Notes: generated from the sequence alone by a model not told the origin. 64,000 bases of DNA from Streptomyces harbinensis (GCF_900116145.1 NZ_FPAB01000009.1:124001-188000), one strand, 5' to 3'; positions 33,776-43,248 are shown, numbered from the stretch's first letter. A program made the numbers and translations.

Positions 33776-34297
33776 TCAGTGGCGGTCGCAGGGCAGTTCG
33801 GCCCAGACGATCTTTCCGCCGGCGGCGGTGGAGTCGACGCCGCAGCGGCCACCGGCCTCCCGTGTGACGATCTTCACCAGCAGGAGTCCGCGTCCGCTGG
33901 TGTGCTCGGCCCCGGTTTCGAGGGCTTTGGGCCGGTACGGGTGGCCGTCCTCCACCGCGACGCGCACCCGCCCGGGGGCGAGGGTGACCTCGACGCCGAT
34001 CTGCGGGGTGAGCAGGACGGCGTGCCGTACCGCGTTGGTGACCAGTTCGGACACGATCAGCAGCAGGGAGCCGAGCCGGTCGGGGCTCACCGGGGCCTGC
34101 CGGCGGTGCAGCAGGTCGCGTACGGCGTGCCTGACCAGTGGTACGGAGGCGTCCACCGGGGCGGCGGTGAGGCGCCAGGTACCCGGAACACCTGGCGCGG
34201 CGGGGGCGGTGGGGTGCGGCGGCGCACCTGATCGGCTGTCCACCCTTCTGAGTGTTGGCATGTGCCAGGGCGGCATGACCGGATGACCGCAATTCAT
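33776..34297 (-). CDS. Small ATP-binding protein, anti-sigma-factor (RsbW/SpoIIAB)-like HATPase
   Basis: A 173-residue stand-alone HATPase_c domain of the type abundant in Streptomyces. N-box S-E-L-V-T-N-A-V-R-H-A, G1 box V-E-D-G-H-P and G2 box G-R-G-L-L-L-V are seen. Such proteins bind and phosphorylate anti-sigma antagonists or act as orphan kinases. There is no sigma factor or STAS partner beside it. The ATG at 34297 is uncertain; ATGs at 34276 and 34261 would give slightly shorter products. Divergent from the ABC exporter. Confidence 0.85.
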   Translation of the reverse strand: MNCGHPVMPPWHMPTLRRVDSRSGAPPHPTAPAAPGVPGTWRLTAAPVDASVPLVRHAVRDLLHRRQAPVSPDRLGSLLLIVSELVTNAVRHAVLLTPQIGVEVTLAPGRVRVAVEDGHPYRPKALETGAEHTSGRGLLLVKIVTREAGGRCGVDSTAAGGKIVWAELPCDRH

Positions 34298-34531
34298 AGG
34301 GTTTCCTGCTCAGTTTGACCGCTTCTCTTCAGCTGAGATTGCTTTATGACAAAACCACTCCGTCACCCGACCAGCCGGGCGCATCGTTGCGCAAAGACCC
34401 CAATGAAATACCCCAAAACACCAGCAAAGTGACCAAGAGCGCTTGCCATCACAATTTCGGCGACTGTTCGACGCTCAAGGAGGGCAAGGTCCCCGCGACC
34501 CATTCCCCCTGGCTTTTGGAGGGCTGCTTAC
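34298..34531. other. AT-richer intergenic leader with a 28-codon ORF
   Basis: About 230 bp between the HATPase gene and the ABC exporter, noticeably richer in A and T than its surroundings. It contains a short ORF at 34346-34432 encoding a very basic 28-residue peptide that starts M-T-K-P-L-R-H-P. Only a weak GAGA lies upstream of it. No clear -35/-10 pair was found. Confidence 0.5.
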
Positions 34532-36298
34532 ATGGCTCTGCCGCAAGGCCCCCTGGAGCACCGTTATCGGGGAGAGCACCCCGTACGGACCCTCGCCTAT
34601 CTGTTCCGCGACGACCGGGTCCGGCTGCTGGTCGCCGTGCTCGCGTTCGGCGTCAAGCACTCACCGGTCTGGCTGCTGCCGCTGGTCACCGCGAACATCA
34701 TCGACATCGTGGTGGAGCAGCGCCCGATCTCCGATCTGGCCACCAACATCGCCGTCCTGACCGTGGTCCTGGCCCTCAACTATCCGATGCACCTGCTGTA
34801 CATCCGCTGCCTGTACGGCAGCGTCCGGCGCACCGGGACCCGGCTGCGCTCCGCCCTGTGCCGGCGCATGCAGGAACTGTCCATCGGCTACCACTCCCGG
34901 GTGAGCGCCAGCGCCCTGCAGACCAAGGTCATCCGCGACGTGGAGAACATCGAGACCTCCGTCCAGCAGAGTTCGGACAACGGTCTCAACGCCATCATGA
35001 CGCTGGCGGGCGGACTCGCCGTCATCGGGCTGCGGGTGCCGGCCGCGCTGCCCGCCTTCCTCATCGTCGTACCGGCCGCCGCGCTGCTGGTACGCCGGCT
35101 CCGCTCCCGGCTGCGCAGCCACAACGAGCAGTTCCGCCGCGAGGTGGAACAACTCTCCTCCCGGGTCGGTGAGATGACCTCACTGATCCCGGTCACCCGG
35201 GCGCACGGCCTGGAGCGCACGGCGGTGGCCCGGGTGGACGGCTCACTGCGCCAGGTGCTCACCGCCGGGCTCCGGCTGGACATGCTCAACGGCCACTTCG
35301 GCGCGCTGGCCTGGATCCTGCTCCAGGCGCTCGGCATCGGCTGTCTGGCGATGGCGGCGCTGGTCGCGTACTACGCCTGGCTGCCGATCTCGGCGGGCGA
35401 CGTGGTGATGCTCAGCACCTTCTTCACCACCCTCACCGCCTCCATGACGGTGCTGATGGGCCTGGCCCCGATCATCACCAAGGGACTCGAATCGGTGCGC
35501 TCGCTCGGCGAGGTGCTCCAGGACCCCGACCTGGAGGTCAACGACGGCAAGGAGCAGGTCGCCGGCGTCGGCGGCCGGATCGCCTTCGAGCGGGTGGGCT
35601 TCCGCTACGACACGGAGGGGCAGGCCGCGGTCACCGGCTTCAACCTGTCCGTGGCACCGGGCGAGACCATCGCACTGGTGGGCGCCTCCGGAGCGGGCAA
35701 GTCCACCATCCTCAATCTGCTGATCGGCTTCATCCGGCCGGTCTCCGGACGCATCATGCTGGACGGCCGGGACATGGCGACCCTGGATCTGCGCAGCTAC
35801 CGGCGTTTCCTGTCGGTGGTGCCGCAGGAGTCGGTGCTCTTCGAGGGCACCATCCGGGAGAACGTCGGCTACGGGCTTGACCCGGTCGACGACGAGCGGG
35901 TGCGCCGGGCGCTGCGGGACGCCAACGCGCTGGAGTTCGTGGACCGGCTGCCCGGCGGTCTGGACACCGTCGTCGGCGAGCGCGGCGCGCGGCTCTCCGG
36001 CGGCCAGCGGCAGCGGCTGGCGATCGCCAGGGCGCTGATCCGCGATCCGCGCATCCTGGTGCTCGACGAGGCCACCTCCGCCCTGGACACCCGCTCCGAG
36101 GCGCTGGTGCAGGAGGCCATGGCGCGGCTGATGCGCGGGCGCACCGTCTTCGTGGTGGCCCACCGGCTGTCCACCATCCGCGGTGCGGACCGGATCGTGG
36201 TGATGGACCGGGGCAAGGTGCTGGAGATCGGCGGCCACGACGAACTCATGCGCCGTGGCGGGGCGTACGCGCGGCTGCAGAAGAACCAGCTCGGCTGA
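34532..36298 (+). CDS. ABC exporter (fused membrane and ATPase domains, MsbA-like)
   Basis: A 588-residue half-transporter. Six membrane helices fill residues about 25-310. The nucleotide-binding domain follows with Walker A G-A-S-G-A-G-K-S-T, Q-loop V-P-Q-E-S, signature L-S-G-G-Q-R-Q-R, Walker B I-L-V-L-D-E-A-T-S and the switch A-H-R-L-S-T. It would work as a homodimer exporting a lipid or small hydrophobic molecule. It stands alone in its operon. Start ATG 34532 with GGAGGG upstream; a 13-bp hairpin terminator follows. Confidence 0.92.
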   Translation: MALPQGPLEHRYRGEHPVRTLAYLFRDDRVRLLVAVLAFGVKHSPVWLLPLVTANIIDIVVEQRPISDLATNIAVLTVVLALNYPMHLLYIRCLYGSVRRTGTRLRSALCRRMQELSIGYHSRVSASALQTKVIRDVENIETSVQQSSDNGLNAIMTLAGGLAVIGLRVPAALPAFLIVVPAAALLVRRLRSRLRSHNEQFRREVEQLSSRVGEMTSLIPVTRAHGLERTAVARVDGSLRQVLTAGLRLDMLNGHFGALAWILLQALGIGCLAMAALVAYYAWLPISAGDVVMLSTFFTTLTASMTVLMGLAPIITKGLESVRSLGEVLQDPDLEVNDGKEQVAGVGGRIAFERVGFRYDTEGQAAVTGFNLSVAPGETIALVGASGAGKSTILNLLIGFIRPVSGRIMLDGRDMATLDLRSYRRFLSVVPQESVLFEGTIRENVGYGLDPVDDERVRRALRDANALEFVDRLPGGLDTVVGERGARLSGGQRQRLAIARALIRDPRILVLDEATSALDTRSEALVQEAMARLMRGRTVFVVAHRLSTIRGADRIVVMDRGKVLEIGGHDELMRRGGAYARLQKNQLG

Positions 36299-36308
36299 GT
36301 GGCGGACC

Positions 36309-36338
36309 GGCCGGGGCGGTGGAGGCACCGCCCCGGCC
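36309..36338. terminator. Hairpin terminator after the ABC exporter
   Basis: A perfect 13-bp inverted repeat (36309-36321 and 36326-36338) with loop GAGG, 10 bp past the exporter stop and upstream of the convergent desaturase stop at 36411. Confidence 0.8.
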
Positions 36339-36410
36339 GCCGCATGTGCGGCCCCGGCGTTCCCCCTGGCGCTGCTCGATCCCCACCCCCGAGGGCCGGC
36401 CCGCCGCGTG

Positions 36411-37382
36411 TCAGTTCTCGCGGCGGGCGGCCTGGCGGGCGAGCCGGGCGGCGAGGCGCTCGTCGAACTTGCGGGCCTCGCTGTCCAGGCCGTTCATGAA
36501 CATACCGATCTCCTCCTGGGCGCGCTGTCCCTCCGGGCCGAGCCCGGGCACGTCCATGACCTTGAGGAAGCGCAGCACCGGCTGGAGCACGTCGTCGTGG
36601 TGGATGCGCATGTTGTAGATGCCGCCGAGCGCCATCCGGGCGGCGGCGCGCTCGAAGCCGGGGATCCCGTGGCCGGGCATCCGGAAGTTGACCACCACGT
36701 CGCGGACCGCGCACATGGTGCGGTCCGGCGCCAGCTCGAAGGCGGCCCGCAGCAGGTTGCGGTAGAAGACCATGTGCAGGTTCTCGTCGGTGGCGATCCT
36801 GGCCAGCATCCGGTCGCACACCGGGTCGCCGGAGTGGTGGCCGGTGTTGCGGTGCGAGATGCGGGTGGCCAGCTCCTGGAAGGCGACATAGGACACCGAG
36901 TGGAGCATCGAGTCGGGGTGGTCGAACTCGAAGCCCTCGGACATGTGCCGCATCCGGAAGTTCTCCAGCTCCACCGGGTCCACGGCGCGGGTGGTCAGGA
37001 GGTAGTCGCGCATCACGATGCCGTGCCGGCCCTCCTCGGCGGTCCAGCGGTGCACCCAGGTGCCCCAGGCGCCGTCGCGGCCGAACAAGGTCGCTATCTC
37101 GTGGTGGTAGCTGGGGAGGTTGTCCTCGGTGAGCAGGTTGACCACCAGGGCAATGCGCCCGACGTCGGTGACCTTCGACTGCTCGGGGGCCCACGGCTCG
37201 CCGCCCAGCGGGCCGTCGAAGTTCCGGCCCTCGCTCCAGGGCACGTACTCGTGGGGCATCCAGTCCTTGGCCACCGCGAGATGGCGGTTGAGCTCCTTCT
37301 CGACGACTTCCTCCAGGGCGAACAGCAGGCGGGCGTCGGTCCACGTGTCCTTGACGGAGGTGTGGTCGGGGCTCAGCGTCAC
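36411..37382 (-). CDS. desA: Acyl-ACP desaturase (ferritin-like di-iron)
   Basis: A 323-residue soluble fatty-acid desaturase that introduces a double bond into acyl-ACP. Di-iron ligands are visible as T-E-D-N-L-P-S-Y-H, E-E-G-R-H (E-x-x-R-H) and D-E-N-L-H. The family resembles plant stearoyl-ACP desaturase and mycobacterial DesA1/2. The GTG at 37382 has GGAG 5 nt upstream. Its promoter carries two adjacent palindromes (37414-37444), suggesting control by a fatty-acid-responsive repressor; no such regulator gene lies next to it. Confidence 0.92.
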   Translation of the reverse strand: MTLSPDHTSVKDTWTDARLLFALEEVVEKELNRHLAVAKDWMPHEYVPWSEGRNFDGPLGGEPWAPEQSKVTDVGRIALVVNLLTEDNLPSYHHEIATLFGRDGAWGTWVHRWTAEEGRHGIVMRDYLLTTRAVDPVELENFRMRHMSEGFEFDHPDSMLHSVSYVAFQELATRISHRNTGHHSGDPVCDRMLARIATDENLHMVFYRNLLRAAFELAPDRTMCAVRDVVVNFRMPGHGIPGFERAAARMALGGIYNMRIHHDDVLQPVLRFLKVMDVPGLGPEGQRAQEEIGMFMNGLDSEARKFDERLAARLARQAARREN

Positions 37383-37413
37383 AGGGGCTCCAGAGCGGCG
37401 AAATCACAGGGGT

Positions 37414-37444
37414 ACCTACGAGACCGTAGGTTACGGCACCGTAA
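37414..37444 (-). promoter_or_regulatory. Tandem palindromic operators overlapping the desaturase promoter
   Basis: Two perfect inverted repeats lie side by side: ACCTACG-AGAC-CGTAGGT (37414-37431) and TTACG-GCAC-CGTAA (37431-37444). They share the core TACG-N4-CGTA, and their centres are 15 bp apart. On the minus strand TTGTCA and TACGGT, 18 bp apart, make a plausible promoter whose -10 lies inside the distal palindrome. This is the geometry of TetR-family repression. Confidence 0.75.
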
Positions 37445-37512
37445 GTTATTCTCCTCCGCTCTGACAAGCTCGGTTACCAGACGTGCCTATCGGGTGACTT
37501 ATCGACGAAAAG

Positions 37513-37548
37513 GGGCGAGGGCCCGGGGGATGCCCCGGGCCCTCGCCC
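37513..37548 (-). terminator. Intrinsic terminator downstream of tex
   Basis: A perfect 16-bp inverted repeat (37513-37528 and 37533-37548), loop GATG, followed on the minus strand by CCTTTTCG, a short T-tract. Confidence 0.88.
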
Positions 37549-37571
37549 TGTGCGGCGCCGTCGCGCGGCGG

Positions 37572-40025
37572 TCAGCGTCCGCGGCCGGCCCGGCCGGAAC
37601 CGCCGCCGGAACCGTTGCCGCCGCCGAGCAGCCCGGCCCGGCGCAGCGCGTCGGCCATGGCACCGTTCGCGGGCTGCCGGCCAGCGCGCTCGTCCCGGGC
37701 CGGACGGCCGCCGCCGCCCTGGCGCCCGCCGCGCTGGTCGCCCTGACCGCCGCGCCGGTCCCGCTGGCGCGGCGCGCCGCCCCGGTCCCGCTCGCCGCGC
37801 TCGCCCCGGGCGCCACCGGCCGGCCGCTCCTCGTCCAGCCGCAGGGTGAGCGAGATCCGCTGCCGCTTCACGTCCACGTCCAGCACCTTCACCCGGACGA
37901 TGTCCCCGGGCTTGACCACCTCGCGCGGATCGGAGACGAACTTGGCGGACATCGCCGAGACATGCACCAGGCCGTCCTGGTGCACGCCGATGTCGACGAA
38001 GGCGCCGAAGGCGGCGACGTTGGAGACCACGCCCTCCAGGAGCATCCCCGGCTCCAGGTCGCCGATCTTCTCCACGCCCTCCTTGAAGCGGGCGGCCCGG
38101 AACTCCGGGCGCGGGTCACGGCCCGGCTTCTCCAACTCGCCGATGATGTCGGTGACGGTGGGGAGGCCGAAGGTGTCGTCCACGTAGTCGGCGGGCTTCA
38201 GCGCGCGCAGCGCGGCGCTGTCGCCGATCAGCGCGGTGACCTCCTTGCCGGTCTCGCGCACGATGCGCCGCACCACCGGGTACGCCTCGGGGTGCACCGC
38301 CGAGGCGTCCAGCGGGTCGGCGGCGCCGGGGATGCGCAGGAAGCCCGCGCACTGCTCGAACGCCTTGGGGCCCAGCCGGGGCACGTCCTTGAGCGCCCGG
38401 CGGCTGTGGAAGGGGCCGTTGCTGTCGCGGTGCGCGACGATCAGTTTGGCCAGGCTCCCGGAGATGCCGGAGACGCGGGAGAGCAGCGGCACCGAGGCGG
38501 TGTTGACGTCCACCCCGACCCCGTTCACGCAGTCCTCGACCACGGCGTCCAGCGAGCGGGAGAGCTTCACCTCGGACAGGTCGTGCTGGTACTGGCCGAC
38601 GCCGATGGAGCGCGGGTCGATCTTCACCAGTTCGGCCAGCGGGTCCTGGAGCCGGCGGGCGATGGAGACGGCGCCGCGCAGCGACACGTCCAGGTCCGGC
38701 AGTTCCTCGCCGGCGTAGGCGGAGGCGGAGTAGACCGAGGCGCCGGCCTCGGAGACCACCATCTTGGTGGGCTGCTTCCCCGGGGCGAGGGCTGCGATCA
38801 GCTCGGCGGCGAGCTTGTCGGTCTCGCGCGAGGCGGTGCCGTTGCCGATGGCGATGAGTTCCACGCCGTGCTCGGTGACCAGGGCGCCGAGCCGGGCCAG
38901 CGCCCCGCTCCAGTCGCGGCGCGGGGCGTGCGGGTAGACGGTGTCGGTGGCGGCGACCTTGCCCGTGGCGTCCACGACGGCGACCTTCACGCCGGTGCGC
39001 AGCCCCGGGTCCAGGCCCATGGTGGGGCGGGTGCCGGCCGGGGCGGCGAGCAGCAGGTCGCGCAGGTTGGCGGCGAAGACGTCGACCGCCTCGTCCTCGG
39101 CGGCGGTGCGCAGCCGGGTGCGCAGATCGATGCCGAGGTGCACCAGGATGCGGGTGCGCCAGGCCCAGCGCACGGTCTCGGTGAGCCAGGCATCGGCCGG
39201 GCGGCCCCGGTCGCTGATGCCGAACCGGTGCGCGATGGCCCGCTCGTAGCCGCTGGGGCCCTCGGGGGTCTCGCCGGCGTCGGCGGGCTCCGGGTCCAGG
39301 GTGAGGTCGAGGATCTCCTCCTTCTCCCCGCGCAGCATGGCCAGGATCCGGTGGGAGGGCAGCTTGGTGAACGGCTCGGCGAAGTCGAAGTAGTCGGCGA
39401 ACTTGGCGCCGGCCTCCTCCTTGCCCTCGCGGACCCGGGCGGCCAGCCGGCCGGTGGTCCACATCTTCTCGCGCAGGTCGCCGAGGAGGTCGGCGTCCTC
39501 GCCGAAGCGCTCGGTGAGGATGGCCCGGGCGCCGGTGAGGGCAGCGGCGGCGTCCGGGACGCCCTTGGCCTCGTCGGTGAACGCCGCGGCGGCGGCCTGC
39601 GGATCGACGGTCGGGTCGGCGAGCAGGCCGTCGGCCAGCGGCTCCAGACCGGCCTCGCGGGCGATCTGGGCCTTGGTGCGGCGCTTGGGCTTGTAGGGGA
39701 GGTAGATGTCCTCCAGCCTGGCCTTGGTCTCGGCGGCGTTGATCCGCTGTTCCAGGGCCTCGTCCAGCTTGCCCTGGCTCCTGATGGACTCCAGGACGGC
39801 CGTGCGGCGCTCCTGGAGCTCACGCAGATAGCGCAGCCGCTCCTCCAGGGCGCGCAGCTGGGCGTCGTCCAGCATGCCGGTGGCCTCTTTGCGGTAGCGG
39901 GCGATGAACGGCACGGTGGAGCCGCCGTCCAGCAGCCCCACGGCGGCCGTCACCTGCCCCTCGCGCACGCCGAGTTCCTCGGCGATCCGGCTCTCGATGG
40001 ACCTGCCCGCTGCCGACTGTGTCAC
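37572..40025 (-). CDS. tex: Tex family RNA-binding transcription accessory protein
   Basis: An 817-residue Tex protein. The N-terminal helical region begins T-V-P-F-I-A-R-Y-R-K-E, a YqgF/RuvX-like nuclease fold lies in the middle, then helix-hairpin-helix motifs (near V-P-x-L-S-R-V-S-G-I-S), and an S1 RNA-binding domain (L-E-G-V-V-S-N-V-A-A-F-G-A-F-V-D-I-G) near the C-terminus. The last 90 residues are an Arg/Gly-rich tail, likely to bind nucleic acid. GTG start at 40025. Monocistronic, with a strong terminator after it. Confidence 0.94.
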   Translation of the reverse strand: MTQSAAGRSIESRIAEELGVREGQVTAAVGLLDGGSTVPFIARYRKEATGMLDDAQLRALEERLRYLRELQERRTAVLESIRSQGKLDEALEQRINAAETKARLEDIYLPYKPKRRTKAQIAREAGLEPLADGLLADPTVDPQAAAAAFTDEAKGVPDAAAALTGARAILTERFGEDADLLGDLREKMWTTGRLAARVREGKEEAGAKFADYFDFAEPFTKLPSHRILAMLRGEKEEILDLTLDPEPADAGETPEGPSGYERAIAHRFGISDRGRPADAWLTETVRWAWRTRILVHLGIDLRTRLRTAAEDEAVDVFAANLRDLLLAAPAGTRPTMGLDPGLRTGVKVAVVDATGKVAATDTVYPHAPRRDWSGALARLGALVTEHGVELIAIGNGTASRETDKLAAELIAALAPGKQPTKMVVSEAGASVYSASAYAGEELPDLDVSLRGAVSIARRLQDPLAELVKIDPRSIGVGQYQHDLSEVKLSRSLDAVVEDCVNGVGVDVNTASVPLLSRVSGISGSLAKLIVAHRDSNGPFHSRRALKDVPRLGPKAFEQCAGFLRIPGAADPLDASAVHPEAYPVVRRIVRETGKEVTALIGDSAALRALKPADYVDDTFGLPTVTDIIGELEKPGRDPRPEFRAARFKEGVEKIGDLEPGMLLEGVVSNVAAFGAFVDIGVHQDGLVHVSAMSAKFVSDPREVVKPGDIVRVKVLDVDVKRQRISLTLRLDEERPAGGARGERGERDRGGAPRQRDRRGGQGDQRGGRQGGGGRPARDERAGRQPANGAMADALRRAGLLGGGNGSGGGSGRAGRGR

Positions 40026-40128
40026 GTCTCATGCTCCGCTTCCCCGGCGCGCTCTGCGCCGCGCTGTGCATTGTGACAGGCGGCACCGACACTCGGGCCG
40101 CCTGCCACGCGCGCGCCGCTGAACCGTT

Positions 40129-42405
40129 TTACGGGACGGCGCTCTCCCGGGTGCGGGGCTCGGTGTCCGGGCCGGCCAGGCGCTGTTGCAGCTTCTCGCC
40201 CTCCACGTCCACATCCGGCAGGATCCGGTCCAGCCAGCCGGGCAGCCACCAGGCGGAGCGGCCCAGCAGGCCGAGGACGGCCGGTACGAGGGTCATCCGG
40301 ACGACGAAGGCGTCGAAGAAGACGGCGATGGCCAGGCCGAGTCCGATCATCTTGATCATGGGTTCGTCGGAGCCGACGAACCCGGCGAAGACGCTGATCA
40401 TGATGATGGCGGCGGCGGTGACCACCCGGGCCCCGTGCCGGAATCCGGTGACCACCGCCTGCTCGGGCGGCAGGCCGTGGACGTACGCCTCGCGCATCCG
40501 GGTGACCAGGAACACCTCGTAGTCCATGGCGAGTCCGAAGACGACACCGACCAGGAAGATGGGCATCAGGCTCATCACCGGGCCGGTCTCCTCCACGCCG
40601 AACAGCCCGCCGAGCCAGCCCCATTGGAAGACCGCGACCACGGCGCCGAGTGCGGCCAGCACGGAGAGCAGGAAGCCGAGGGCGGCCTTGAGCGGGACGA
40701 GGAGGGAGCGGAAGACGAGGATCAGCAGCAGGAAGGCGAGGCCGACGACGAGCGCCAGATACGGCAGGAGGGCGTCGTCGAGCTTCTGGGAGACGTCGAT
40801 GCCCATGGCGGTCTGTCCGGTGACCAGCAGCGTGGCGCCGGTGTCGGTGTGCAGCGCGGCGGCGGAGTCCCGGATGGCGCCGACCAGGTCCTCGGTCTCG
40901 GTGCTCAGCGGCTTGGTGGCGGGGATGACGGTGAGGATGGCGGTGGAGCCGTCCTCGCTGGGCATCGGCTCGGTGACCACGGCGACGTCGTCGAGGCCGG
41001 CGATCCGGTCGCGGGCCCGTTCGGCCGCCGCGGTGGCGCCGTCCGCCGCGTCCCGGCCGTCGACGACCACCATCAGGGGTCCGTTGAAGCCGGCGCCGAA
41101 GGATTCGGCGAGCAGGTCGTAGGCGCGGCGCGGGGTGGTGTCGGTGGGCTTGCTGCCGTCGTCGGGCAGGCCGAGTTCCAGGTCGGCGGCGGGCAGTGCG
41201 AGGGCACCGAGTCCGACGGCGCCCACCAGCAGGACGGCCAGCGGGCGGCGCAGCACCCAGCGGGCCCAGCGGGTGCCCAGGTTGGGTCGCCCGGACGCCC
41301 CGGTGCTGCCGTCGGCGGTTCCGGCCGGGCTCGCGTCGCCGGTGGTGCGGGCGGCCGGCACGGCGGGGCCGGCGTCCCGGGCGCGGCGGGCCGCGCGGGG
41401 CAGGATGCGGTCGCCGGCGAAGCCGAGCAGCGCGGGGATCATGGTGAGGGCGATGAGGACCGCCACGGCCACCGAACCAGCGGCGGCCAGGCCCATCTTG
41501 GTCAGGATGGGGATGTTGACGACGGCGAGCCCGGCCAGGGCGATGATCACGGTGAGGCCGGCGAAGACGACGGCGGATCCGGCGGTGCCCAGCGCGCGTC
41601 CGGCGGCTTCCCGGTGCGGGTGTCCTTCGGCGAGTTCGGCGCGGTAGCGGGAGACGATGAACAGCGCGTAGTCGATGCCCACGGCGAGTCCCAGCATCAT
41701 GGCCAGGATGGGGGTGGTGCTGTCCAGGTCGAGGGTGGCGGTGAGCGCGGTGATGGTGGCGACGGCGACACCGACGCCGATGAGCGCGGTGAGCAGCGGG
41801 AGTCCCGCGGCGACCAGCGAGCCGAGGGTGACGACCAGGGCGACGGCGGCCACGGCCACCCCGATGACCTCGGTGATGCCGGTCGCCGGGATCTCCAGCA
41901 GCGCGTCGCCGCCCATCTCCACGGTGAGTCCGGTGGCGCGCCCGGCGTCGACCGCGGCTTCGAGTGCGTCGCGGTCGGCTTCCTCCAGTTCCAGGCCCTT
42001 GACCAGGTAGGAGACCTGGGCGTAGGCGGTGGTCCCGTCCTGGCTGACGGCCTGGGTCTCGTAGGGGTCGGCGACCTGGGCGACCTTGTCGGATCCGGTG
42101 CGCAGGTCCTCGACCAGGTCCTGGACGGCGGCCCGGTGGGCGGGGTCGGTGATCAGTTCGCCCTCGGGGGCGCGGACCACGACGCGGGCGGTGGCGCCGT
42201 CCGCGCCGGAGCCGGGGTAGCGCTCATTGAGCAGGTCGAAGGCGCGCTGGGCCTCGGTCCCGGGGATGGTGAACTCGGCCGAGCCGGGCTCGGAGTTGGC
42301 GGCGGCGCCGGCGCCGGCGAGGCCGAGCAGCACCACCCACAGCAGGACCACCAGGCGCCGCCGCACAAAGGAGAGGCGTCCGAGTCTGTAGAGGAATGTC
42401 GCCAT
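40129..42405 (-). CDS. MMPL/RND family transporter
   Basis: A 758-residue RND-type membrane protein with about 12 helices in two repeats, each preceded by a large extracellular loop. The G-I-D-Y-A-L-F and A-M-D-Y-E-V-F motifs hold the paired Asp-Tyr residues of the proton relay. In actinobacteria MMPL proteins export lipids, glycolipids or drugs. A TetR gene lies 129 bp upstream on the same strand and is its likely repressor. Start ATG at 42405. Confidence 0.92.
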   Translation of the reverse strand: MATFLYRLGRLSFVRRRLVVLLWVVLLGLAGAGAAANSEPGSAEFTIPGTEAQRAFDLLNERYPGSGADGATARVVVRAPEGELITDPAHRAAVQDLVEDLRTGSDKVAQVADPYETQAVSQDGTTAYAQVSYLVKGLELEEADRDALEAAVDAGRATGLTVEMGGDALLEIPATGITEVIGVAVAAVALVVTLGSLVAAGLPLLTALIGVGVAVATITALTATLDLDSTTPILAMMLGLAVGIDYALFIVSRYRAELAEGHPHREAAGRALGTAGSAVVFAGLTVIIALAGLAVVNIPILTKMGLAAAGSVAVAVLIALTMIPALLGFAGDRILPRAARRARDAGPAVPAARTTGDASPAGTADGSTGASGRPNLGTRWARWVLRRPLAVLLVGAVGLGALALPAADLELGLPDDGSKPTDTTPRRAYDLLAESFGAGFNGPLMVVVDGRDAADGATAAAERARDRIAGLDDVAVVTEPMPSEDGSTAILTVIPATKPLSTETEDLVGAIRDSAAALHTDTGATLLVTGQTAMGIDVSQKLDDALLPYLALVVGLAFLLLILVFRSLLVPLKAALGFLLSVLAALGAVVAVFQWGWLGGLFGVEETGPVMSLMPIFLVGVVFGLAMDYEVFLVTRMREAYVHGLPPEQAVVTGFRHGARVVTAAAIIMISVFAGFVGSDEPMIKMIGLGLAIAVFFDAFVVRMTLVPAVLGLLGRSAWWLPGWLDRILPDVDVEGEKLQQRLAGPDTEPRTRESAVP

Positions 42406-42534
42406 TGAGGGGGTCTCCTGATCAAGCGTGGGGCGTGATGAGGGTGTCGGGCGAGCGGCGCCGTCCCGGCCGTCGTGGGGGATGCCGGGCGGAGGGTGCG
42501 GGGACGGGCGGGACGGTTGGGTGGCGGGGTCGGG

Positions 42535-43161
42535 TCAGTCGTGCGCGGGGGCGGGCCGGCCGAGCAGGGCGGGCAGGACGACGGAGTCCAGGAAGTGCTC
42601 CAGGTACGGGCCGTCGGCGTAGTCGTCCTCGATCAGCGGGCGGGCGATCAGGGCGCCGAGGAGTGCGGGGATGACGTAGCCGAGTGCGGGATTGTCCGGG
42701 TGGACCTCCCCGCGCTCGACGCCGCGCCGCAGGGCGCGGTCCAGCACCGCGCCCTCCGGGCGGATCAGCAACTCCCGCATGGCCAGCCGCAGGTCCTCGT
42801 CCTGGCGGGCGGCGACGGTGATGCCCTGGAGGAGTTCGGTGTCCTCGCAGGCGGCCCGTCCGGTCCGGCGGGCCATCTCCCGCAGGTCACCGGCGAGGGT
42901 TCCGGTGTCGATGTCGTCGATGTCGAAGGGTTTGCCGTGCCGCAGGGCGGCGATGACGAGCTGGCCCTTGCTGCCCCACTGGCGATAGAGGGTGGCCTTG
43001 CTGGACCGGGTCCTGGCGGCGACGGCGTCCATGGTGAGGGCGTCGTAGCCGCGCTCGCGCAGCAGTTCGAGCACGGCCTCGTAGAGTTCGGCCTCGCGCT
43101 CGGGGGTGATCTTGGTGCGGGAGGTCCGCCGCAGGGCTGCGTCGGTGGGCTGATCCGCCAT
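42535..43161 (-). CDS. TetR family transcriptional regulator (MMPL-linked)
   Basis: About 208 residues with an N-terminal TetR HTH (about 25-70, with A-L-T-M-D-A-V-A-A-R and S-K-A-T-L-Y-R-Q-W-G-S-K) and an all-helical ligand domain. It is followed by the MMPL transporter gene, the usual repressor-pump layout. Start ATG at 43161; the in-frame GTG at 43197 would fall inside the promoter-operator region and is rejected. A palindrome at 43191-43205 overlaps its -10 box, suggesting autoregulation. Confidence 0.88.
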   Translation of the reverse strand: MADQPTDAALRRTSRTKITPEREAELYEAVLELLRERGYDALTMDAVAARTRSSKATLYRQWGSKGQLVIAALRHGKPFDIDDIDTGTLAGDLREMARRTGRAACEDTELLQGITVAARQDEDLRLAMRELLIRPEGAVLDRALRRGVERGEVHPDNPALGYVIPALLGALIARPLIEDDYADGPYLEHFLDSVVLPALLGRPAPAHD

Positions 43162-43190
43162 GACGGTCCCCGTCCATCGAAACGGCATCG

Positions 43191-43229
43191 TACGCAAGGA
43201 GCGTAGGACGGCGGCTCAGCGAAACGCAA
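43191..43229 (-). promoter_or_regulatory. Promoter and operator of the MMPL-linked TetR gene
   Basis: On the minus strand TTGCGT (43229-43224), an 18-nt spacer and TACGCT (43205-43200) form a promoter. The -10 overlaps the palindrome TACGC-N5-GCGTA (43191-43205), so a bound repressor would block the polymerase. Confidence 0.6.
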
Positions 43230-43248
43230 GCGGATCGATACGTGTCCG

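Noticed and set aside
36255..40076. Plus-strand frame of 1273 codons
   Set aside because: Crosses desaturase and tex on the other strand, and both have clear catalytic motifs.
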